8,073 nucleotides of DNA from Bacillota bacterium. GTDB taxonomy: Bacteria; Bacillota; Clostridia; Acetivibrionales; DSM-2933. This document shows, piece after piece, positions 1 through 7,800 of the stretch (positions are counted from its first letter, which is position 1; every line of letters begins with the position of its first letter). The notes below the pieces were generated by a model. The model was not told the DNA's origin. It searched no databases and saw only the letters and a program-made list of their open reading frames with translations. A program made the translations under genes and the position numbers. The stretch is taken from contig JAUZPS010000193.1 in the NCBI GenBank assembly GCA_030705945.1, forward strand, positions 1 through 8,073. The letters are read 5' to 3'.

Positions 1-192
1 AAAAAGAAGGGTGGGATACAGCTTGTTTCCCATCTTTTTTTCCAGTTCTTCAACTGACATTATCAGGGCCTTGGAATCCATCCCGATTTCAAAAAAGTCC
101 TTTTCAACATCTATATCCTTGCTCTCCATTCCCATCACACCTGCAATTATGGTACGCAGGTCTCTTTGGAAAACGCCCTTAAGTGAAATCAT
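1..192 (-). other. ACP domain, C-terminally cut by the window
   Basis: Residues from about 323 contain LRTIIAGVMGMESKDIDVEK and then FFEIGMDSKALIMSVEELEKK, a standard carrier protein core with attachment Ser362 (codon at 73-75). The final helix lies outside the window. It follows the DH-like domain after a linker of about 35 residues. Confidence 0.92.
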
Positions 193-1158
193 ATCGTATT
201 TGACTTTACCGGATGTTTCAACACGATTCTGGTTGTCAAAAACAACATTATCAACAGTAACGCGTTCAGTCTTCTGCAGTTTAGTAATTAAATTTTCAGA
301 ACGTACCCTTTTAGAGCCAAACTTGTTGAATAAAACCGCCAATTCCCCGTATTCATTATAAACCTCAATATCGCTGTAGGCTATTTCGGGATTTGAGTTC
401 CCTCTGGAACGGGGGTCAACAATCTTGCTTTCGGGAATATATACATAACACTTTTCACCTAGTTTGTTCACATTCCTGAAAGAGTCAATATATATAGGAA
501 TCATCGGTTTGGCATTCGAAAGGTCCAAACCTGTCTGTTTCAAAACAACCATTGCGATGACACATGTCGAAGAATCGAGGTATGCCGGGTGTATCTGGAA
601 GTAATCGATGTATTGACTTGAAGGAGCGTTCAACCCAAGCTCTCCTAGGACATAGTCCTTTCCCACATACAGCTTTCCAAGCGCTTTCATATAGTCATAA
701 TGATGAATGCCCGAAGTCCTTAAAAAGGAATATACATAGTCCATGTCTTCAGTTCTTGCAGCATTCTGTTTTAACGAACCTATGTCCATTTTTTTCAAAG
801 GAACCTGACTGTTTAACCAGCACTCTCCTTCAAGGTTCTCATCGAAACTGTCACTTATTATTTTCCCATTTTTTATACGTATGCTTCTTGCAGCAACAGA
901 CCAATAATTTACTTTCCTTTCCATGATAATTTCAACCTTTTTATCGAATTCCTCGGTGGTAACAACAGGCTCTTTGAATAATACTCTGCGCAGTTCAACC
1001 TCTCTAAGATTAAACCCTCTCATCTTGAGGAACCTGTATATAATATCAAGGAATGTTACCCCAGGCATGATACGAGCCTGGTGAAGCCTGTGGTCTCTTA
1101 CAACAAAATCTTCATTTTTTACAACAAGACTAAATTTCAAGTTATTCTGGTTATCCAT
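1..1158 (-). CDS. Trans-AT polyketide synthase subunit, 3'-partial, starting with a DH-like domain then ACP
   Basis: The frame runs open from ATG at 1158 to the left edge, giving 386 residues without a stop. It begins MDNQNNLKFSLVVKNEDF, straight into a double-hotdog dehydratase-fold domain (about 8-285), followed by an ACP (about 323 onward) whose phosphopantetheine Ser362 lies in GMDSKALI. The next domain is beyond the window. It has no N-terminal KS and no obvious N-terminal docking helix, so it must work with a KS on another protein; the preceding PKS subunit ends in KS2 with a repeat-bearing tail and is the natural partner. The start is supported by a GGGGAGGT ribosome binding site. No KR is visible between the DH-like domain and the ACP, though one could follow outside the window. 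The family is clear; the exact chemistry of the module is not. Confidence 0.92.
   Translation of the reverse strand, partial: MDNQNNLKFSLVVKNEDFVVRDHRLHQARIMPGVTFLDIIYRFLKMRGFNLREVELRRVLFKEPVVTTEEFDKKVEIIMERKVNYWSVAARSIRIKNGKIISDSFDENLEGECWLNSQVPLKKMDIGSLKQNAARTEDMDYVYSFLRTSGIHHYDYMKALGKLYVGKDYVLGELGLNAPSSQYIDYFQIHPAYLDSSTCVIAMVVLKQTGLDLSNAKPMIPIYIDSFRNVNKLGEKCYVYIPESKIVDPRSRGNSNPEIAYSDIEVYNEYGELAVLFNKFGSKRVRSENLITKLQKTERVTVDNVVFDNQNRVETSGKVKYDMISLKGVFQRDLRTIIAGVMGMESKDIDVEKDFFEIGMDSKALIMSVEELEKKMGNKLYPTLLF
304..1137 (-). other. N-terminal dehydratase-like (double-hotdog) domain, atypical motifs
   Basis: His23 in DHRLHQARIMPGVTFLD and Asp195 in IHPAYLDSS align with the catalytic His and Asp of PKS dehydratases, so a His/Asp pair is present. 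The HxxxGxxxxP glycine is Gln, and the GYGPxF segment is replaced by GIHHYDYMKALGK. The domain therefore belongs to a divergent subgroup. It could dehydrate a beta-hydroxy intermediate, isomerise a double bond, or act as a branching-type DH-like domain. I cannot choose among these from sequence alone. Confidence 0.82.
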
Positions 1159-1164
1159 TTTTAT

Positions 1165-1172
1165 ACCTCCCC
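1165..1172 (-). promoter_or_regulatory. Ribosome binding site of the downstream PKS gene
   Basis: The minus strand reads GGGGAGGTATAAAAATG. A strong Shine-Dalgarno sequence 6 nt before the ATG at 1158 fixes the start of the second PKS subunit. That start puts the dehydratase fold at the very N-terminus. Confidence 0.85.
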
Positions 1173-1184
1173 TAATCTGCTATT

Positions 1185-1880
1185 CTAAACAGGTTTGTAT
1201 TGTTTGTCGAAACGGTGTTCATTGATCAAAGAATGTACTGCATCCTTATCTATTTTGGATTGTGTTTCAAGGGTCACATATCCCAGCCTGACAATTTCCC
1301 TCCCCGCGCTTTCAACTGCGCTGAAATAAGGAGCAAGTACCTCTTTCAGGTAGTCTTTCTTCAACAGCCCACCTTCCGCAAACAAAATAGAAGCCTCTAT
1401 TTTTCCACCATTCATGATTCTGAAGGACTCTATAAGACCTGAAAAGTTATTTTTTCCAGGAAAGCCGCAGGTTGAAATGAGGACATTCTTTTTGGACTCG
1501 TTTCTTTCGGTCTGAGAACCTTGATTATACCTGTTCCCGCTATTTCCCCCTGCAGGAGAAAGCAACGGGAACAACCGGTCTATAAAATTCTTCATAATAC
1601 CGGTTACAGTGTAAAAGTATAAAGGAGAGGCCCATACAATGATATCCGCATCCATCACTTTCGGCAGCAGATCTCTCATATCATCCTTGTGTATACATTC
1701 GCCGGGAGTTTTGCTCCAGCATGAATAGCACCCGATACAGTGCGCTATTTTCCTGTCATAAAGATAAATAACTTCCGCTTCGGCTCCAGCATCCCGCGTT
1801 CCTTTCAAAAACGGCTGCAATATACAATCTGTGTTGCTTTCCCTTCCCTTAGGGCTTCCATTGACCCCTAGTACTTTCAT
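1185..1880 (-). CDS. Flavodoxin-fold NADPH-dependent FMN reductase / iron-sulfur flavoprotein-like protein
   Basis: A complete 231-residue cytoplasmic protein of the flavodoxin-like NAD(P)H:FMN oxidoreductase family. The N-terminal MKVLGVNGSPKGRESNT has the beta strand and the GSP...SNT loop that holds the FMN phosphate. ASPLYFYTVTGIMKNFIDR (about 84-102) is the typical second flavin-contact region, and LISTCGFPG the third. Cys48, 51, 54 and 62 (C-x2-C-x2-C-x7-C) match the compact motif of iron-sulfur flavoproteins, which bind a 4Fe-4S cluster beside FMN; in simpler relatives fewer cysteines are kept. The length is usual for the family. It lies between two PKS genes, 13 nt after one and 26 nt before the next, with its own strong ribosome binding site, so it is co-expressed with them. 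It may supply reduced flavin or electrons to a tailoring enzyme, or reduce the polyketide itself; its substrate is unknown. Confidence 0.9.
   Translation of the reverse strand: MKVLGVNGSPKGRESNTDCILQPFLKGTRDAGAEAEVIYLYDRKIAHCIGCYSCWSKTPGECIHKDDMRDLLPKVMDADIIVWASPLYFYTVTGIMKNFIDRLFPLLSPAGGNSGNRYNQGSQTERNESKKNVLISTCGFPGKNNFSGLIESFRIMNGGKIEASILFAEGGLLKKDYLKEVLAPYFSAVESAGREIVRLGYVTLETQSKIDKDAVHSLINEHRFDKQYKPV
1695..1739 (-). other. Compact cysteine motif of the flavoprotein (putative 4Fe-4S site)
   Basis: Residues 48-62 read CIGCYSCWSKTPGEC, that is C-x2-C-x2-C-x7-C. Iron-sulfur flavoproteins of the Methanosarcina type ligate a 4Fe-4S cluster with C-x2-C-x2-C-x(4-7)-C at this place in the flavodoxin fold. 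All four cysteines are present, so a cluster is plausible. Metal binding is inferred from spacing alone. Confidence 0.6.
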
Positions 1881-1887
1881 CCTCTAT

Positions 1888-1894
1888 ACCTCCC
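1888..1894 (-). promoter_or_regulatory. Ribosome binding site of the flavoprotein gene, overlapping the PKS stop
   Basis: The minus strand reads TAGGGAGGTATAGAGGATG. The GGGAGGT Shine-Dalgarno sequence lies 7 nt before the ATG at 1880, and its first G is also the last base of the PKS TAG stop. This supports the chosen start and suggests translational coupling of the two genes. Confidence 0.85.
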
Positions 1895-4800
1895 TAAAAC
1901 TGATTTTCCGTTTCATCGGTAATTTCCAGTATCGGCGCCATTTTCACCTGTTCCCTTTTTATATACTGCTCATCATCACTTTCATCGGTGATTTCCAGCA
2001 GCGGTACGACAAAGCGCGCCGCCACGGTGTCTTCGCTCGCTTTGGGCCCATCATCACTCTCATCGGTGATTTTCAAAAGCCTGTAAAGATTTTCATGGTA
2101 CAATGTTTCTTCTTTAACTTCCGCCATTATGCCACTGACCGGCGCGGAAATCGTCCCGATATCCCGGCGTGGTGCAACCTTATCCTTGCTGTCCTTCCAG
2201 AACCTCTTTTTATTGAATACAACAGGAGGCAGGGAGGTTCTTTTTGCCTGATATCCTGTTGTAGTTTTTATATCCGGTTCACACAAAATCATGTGCGCAT
2301 TTGTTCCACCGAATCCAAAGGAACTGATTCCCGCCCTTCTCACTCCCATACGGGGCTTCCATTCCTTCAACTCTGTATTAGGATAGAAAGGCGACTTCTC
2401 AAACTTGAAACGCGGGTTTGGTGATTCACAGTTCAAGGTGGGAGGTATTTTCCTTTCCCTGATAGACAAAACAACCTTGATAAGGCTTGCAATCCCTGCC
2501 GCGCTTAAAAGGTGTCCGAAATTCGATTTTACACTGCCTACTGCGCAAAACTGGTTTTCCCCGCCTGGCTTCTGGAACACATTTTTTAAAGCTTTTAGCT
2601 CGATGGGATCACCAATCATTGTTCCTGTACCGTGAGTTTCAATATATGAAATGGAATCCGGAACAATATTTCCTTTATTTAAAGCCTCCAATATAACCTC
2701 GCTTTGAGCATCCGGATTTGGCGTAGTCAATCCCATGGTATGTCCGTCATTATTGACTGCTGAAGCTTCTATCACCGCATATATCCGATCGCCATCCGCA
2801 ATAGCCTTTTCCAACGGTTTTAGCAATACCGCCCCACATCCCTCTCCTGGCACAAAGCCGTTGGCATTTTCGTCAAAGGTATGGCATTTACCGTCAGGAG
2901 AAAGAGCTCTGCTCTCACTCAATATCAGATACGGCTGTTCATTAAGAAGTATATCCACACCCCCGGCCAAAGCTGCCTCCGATTCTCCTTCAATCAGGCT
3001 GCGGCATGCAAGATGCGCGCTTACCAGTGATGAGGAGCAGGCTGTGTCAATGACCATGTTGGGACCTTTGAAATTGAAGAAATGGGAAACATGCGCGGCA
3101 ATGAAATTCTGTCCGATTCCTGCAATGGTGCTTTTACCTATTTCCTCCAAGGTTGGCGCAAAGGCTCCTGCGCGCGCGCCTACAAATACACCTACCTTTT
3201 TACCCCATAATTCCTTATTTTCATATCCCGCATCTCTCAGTGTCTGTACCGAAACCTCCATGAACTGGCGTATCAAAGGGTCGTAACTGTATGCATCCTC
3301 CTCATTGATATTAAAGTAGTCGGGATCGAAATACTCCACTTCCTCAATAAATCCGCCCCATTTGCTGATACTTTTTCCTTTCTGATATTCAGGCGAGAAG
3401 TATTCTTCAATACTCCATCTGCTCCCGGGTATTTCACTTATGCTGCTAACGCCTCCCGCCAGGTTTCTCCAGTATGCATCCTTGTTCTTCGCGCCGGGGA
3501 AGTTGCATGCTACACCTATAACTGCAATTTTCCCGGATTTTGCTTCATTGCATATTCCAGTTGCAGCTTTTACGGCTCTGCCCGGATTTACAGGAACTAT
3601 CCCCAATTTGAGTTCGCGCTCTGGCTTAAACACAAGGCATGCAGGGACTTTACCCACATCGCTGTTGTCATCCGGCATAACACGTTCATCATCCTTTGGA
3701 GTATCCCCACCCAAATAGTTCTCTTCAATGTATCTGCCAAGGCGCTCCAGAGTGGGATGTTCCAAAAACATTGAAGGTTCCACCTTGGCGCCTACCCAGT
3801 TCTCAACCCTTCTGACCATTTCTGCCAGCAGTACCGAGTCAACACCCATATCGTCAAAGGTCATATGGATATCCAGCTTTTCCTCGGGAATTCCAAGTTC
3901 CTGGGAAAACAGCTCCTTGAGTTTTCTAAGTGTGGAAGCCTCGATATGCCCTGTCTGCGCAGTTCCAGATTTCTTGCTGATGCCGGAAGCCTCCTCCCTG
4001 TATGCAGCTGTGGTACTTATTTCGTGTTTAATCTTCAGAAGCTCCTCAGGCTTTAAGCGGCTTTCGTAGGCCACACATGGCATCAGGCAAGGGCTATGGC
4101 CATATTTCATGGATTCCTCCAGCATATTGAACCCATCCTGAACGGAATGGGATACCAATCCAAAATGCCGGTAAACCGGGCTCTCCATCTCGCCCATACC
4201 CACGCCTTTCCACATAGGCCATTGAATAGATCTGTAATAGGTATCCCCCTTACTGTACCTGTATGCCGCATAGAAATCCATAAACGCGTTTGCTGCAGCA
4301 TAGTCGCTTACGCCTCCGCCGAGAACAGGCATAAGGCCTGATACCGACGAAAACAGTATGAAAAATTCCAATACATCTTTTTGGAACACCTGGTGTAAAA
4401 CTTGAAGACCTTCAAACTTGGGTTCAAAAACCCGTTGTATGTCTTCGGGCTTTTTATTTATGAACGCCGGGTTCTTATCTATCTTCAATCCGGCGCAGTG
4501 AATAACTCCACCGATTTCTCCCAACCTGTTTCTCACGCCATCGAAGTACTCCTCCAGACGGTCCTTTTGTGTAAGGGAGCCAATGTAAATTTCAACCTGC
4601 GCTCCATTTTTCTCAAGCGTTTGAATCATTCCGATCTTTTCTTTAATATCAGAACGGGTATTGGGATCTGACTGAATTGAATTCCACTGATCTCTTGGGG
4701 GCAGCTTTTGTACTCCCATCAGGACTAACTTTCTGGCGCCCTTTTCTACGAGATATTTGGCTGATTCGGCGCCCATTCCACGGGTTCCCCCTGTCACAAC

Positions 4801-7800
4801 AATTACTTTTTCGGAATTAATCCTCTGAAATTTTCCGTATCCGGGCGCCAGATCGGTTGGAAGCGCTTTCTTCATACATGGGATATACCTTTCCCCCGAC
4901 CGGTAGCATACCTCGCTCTCCAATTTTTCATTGTCCAGTTCCGAAGATATCCTATCCCACAGCGCCTCAAAATTTGATGGAATAATGTCCAGATCTATTG
5001 TAACGGATTTTATCTTTCCGTATTCAGCGCCCATCATCTTTACAAACCCTGCGAAATCAGCGCCTGCAAGGGTGGTATCTCCAGTATTGAAAGTTTGCAG
5101 CCCTTTTGTCAGGTGTACGATATCCATCCCGGTATTTCTAAAGTTTTTAATCAACTGCTGCATCAATGTTATTTTAGCCATGCAGCCCCCAACTGTTTCT
5201 ACCTGCTTACTGTATATATCCGACAGATCAACAAATGCGGTAACCGCCACTCCATTCTCCAGTATTTCTCCGGCTGCTTTTATTCCATGCTCCATCCGGC
5301 TAAAATCCATGATGTATCTTCCATCATTCACTTTTTCAAAGCGCGCGCCTCTGCATATTTTCACTACCTTTAATCCTGCGGAATCTCCCGGTATAAGTCC
5401 TGCAGCGTCCATCTCCTCATTAGTCAGGACCACAATTGTCCCCTCCAGCTTTTTGGGCAAAGGTCTGCTGACGGGAGATTTCCTCCATTCCTTTTCAAGC
5501 AGGAACTGCGCAGTTGCGCCTCCCGCTTCACCGTGTAAGGACAGTTCGTTTCTGCATTTCAGTTCAACTGGCGCAAATCCCAGCTCTTTCACATCCAGCA
5601 ATACACGCCCTGATAAATCCGCCACTTTGATATTACAGTATGTAATCCCCGTTTTCTCTCCTTTGTGGGTTTGCGTAAGGATCGTATGAATGTAGCATTC
5701 CTCCGGTAGTTCCCCGGCTATTTCCAGCATACCCATTTCAAAAGGCATATATGGTCCTGGCTGTATCATGGAATTATTCCCGGCTGAGACAATCGCCGCC
5801 TGTATGATACCCTCCATCAACAGCGGATGCAGTACCAGACCCTTTACACTATCCTTGACTTCAGCAGGCAGCTTAACCCATGTAATGCTTTCATCTCCAT
5901 TTGCCGCAAACTCCCGTATTACCCTTAAATTGCTGCCGTATTTCATTCCATAACCGTCCATTACACGATAGCATTCACCGGAATCCATAACTTCGGCGCA
6001 TTTCGATTTGATGCCCTGTATATCCATCTTCTCATACTGATCTTTATTGCTGCTGGAAGCTCCGTATATAAGTGTTCCATGTACACAAAGGCTTCTTTCT
6101 CCATCTTCAAGGTACAGCCCGCAGCCTACCTCTTCGAGTCCCACTTCATACAAGCTTGCGGTTATTTGACAACCGGAGCTTTCATCAGCCATAATAGGCT
6201 TCATCCATTGAATGTCTCTGGCTGAAATCACCCTCTCACCTACCGAAAGCTCGCCAGCCGCCCGCATGATTTCCAGACAAGCCATTCCCGGCAGCGCTTT
6301 CAGTCCAAGTACCGAACAACTGTCCAAATAAAGCTCATCACCATTTATATTCGAGATAAATTTCTGTTCTCTAAGGTCGGATATATTTTTGTCAATCATC
6401 GGGTGAAGTTTGGAGATATCAGCATTAACCTTGCTATGACTTGTCTTTGGCACCCAGTACCGTTCCTTTGCAAAGGGATATACCGGCAGTGAAACAATGG
6501 GACAGCGAGACCCTCTGTAAAGCTGTCTCCAGTCCACTTCCGCGCCATATACCCATAAGTGGGCCAATCTGTTTAATTTTTTATTCCGTAGAAGGCTGCT
6601 GATCAGCTCATTACCTTCTTCTCCCTCGGTGAGAAGCAGAAGCTTGTCGGTATTTTGCTTTATGTTTGCTTTAAATCCGTTTTCCTGTACACTCCCTGAC
6701 TTAAAGTAGCGGTATAAGCCTTCACGAAGCTGCTCCATATTTTCGACTACAAAGGCCATCCTCTCCTCCATAGCCTCACGTCCGATCTGAAGGGTATAAG
6801 CCACAGCGCCCAGCAACCCTTTTTCTTCGTCCTGAGCGGCCCCTTTCTTAGCCCCCTCGCCATAAAACTCCTCCAATTTGTCCCCACAGTTCTTTAACAG
6901 ATATTTCATCAGAGATTGAAGGGAATCAATTTCCATGAATACATGAACATTCAGATTTATATCATATTTATTTGCCAACCCTTCTGCAAGGGCGTTGAAC
7001 ATCACCGGGTCAAAGCCGTATTCTTCCATGTTCATATCCCAGTCTATATCTTCCCGGCTGACTTTAGTGACCTCCGAGCATATCTCAATCAAGTCCAACC
7101 GCAAACTATTGAGCAAAAGCTTCTCATCAAGCCCCTTTTCGACTTTTTTGGCAGTGACTTCTTCTAAAAACTCATAAAGCTGCTCGGAATAGACTTTAAG
7201 CCTATCCTCATTTTTTGCCGAAAGCAGAATCAGGAACTTCTCACTCGGTTTACCTTCCGAATAGCTTACAGTTCCCTGGTATTCTTCAAGGATTATATGG
7301 GCATTGGCCCCACCGGCGCCGAAGGAACTGATACCCGCTCTTCTCGGGTATACCATTCTTCTTCCGTTTTCCATGATTACAGGCTGTTTCCAATCTTCAA
7401 GCCTGTTCTGTACATAGAAAGGGGAGTCATTAAAGTCTATATTAGGATTTTTCACATCCGAATGGATTGAAGGTACCAATTGTTTATGCTTCATCTGCAA
7501 AAGTACTTTTGTGATGCTCGCAATACCCGACGCAGATTCCAGATGTCCGATATTTGATTTTATCGAACCAATGGAGCAAAAGTTTCTATCACTTGTATAT
7601 TCGTTGAAGGCTTTGGTCAGACCGCTTATTTCTATGGGATCTCCCATGGATGTTCCTGTGCCGTGGGCCTCAATGTAACTCACTGTTCTTGGGTCTATAT
7701 TTGATTTTTTTAATGTATCCACTATAAGCCGCGCCTGGGCATTGGGATCCGGGACGGTATACCCGTTCACCTTTCCGCCGTGGTTAATGGCTGTGCCTTT

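Noticed and set aside
11..926. Plus-strand open frames of 116 and 120 codons
   Set aside because: They are antisense to the DH-like/ACP gene, whose frame, catalytic residues and ribosome binding site are all clear.
1159..1184. Possible terminator or promoter between the flavoprotein and the DH-like PKS gene
   Set aside because: The 26-nt gap holds a ribosome binding site and no inverted repeat or T-run arrangement; it is an ordinary intra-operon gap.
1831..2424. Plus-strand open frame of 197 codons, with a GDFQ/GNFQ pattern repeated three times
   Set aside because: It is the antisense shadow of the PKS tail and end of KS2; its repeats are just the opposite strand of the ITDESDD-coding repeats. 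There is no ribosome binding site and no family resemblance.
3170..3179. Short GCGCGC runs (also near 5341)
   Set aside because: They encode Ala/Arg codons inside KS2 and the KR structural subdomain, and are too short and isolated to be a repeat element.
4107..4301. Second minus-strand frame of 64 codons within the KR
   Set aside because: It is out of frame with the KR and has no start signal or family match; the KR frame runs through it unbroken.
4931..5689. Plus-strand open frame of 252 codons
   Set aside because: It lies antisense to the KR structural subdomain and the end of the DH-like domain, which show clear conserved motifs on the minus strand. Its composition (rich in Ser, Pro, Ile) is typical of a shadow frame.
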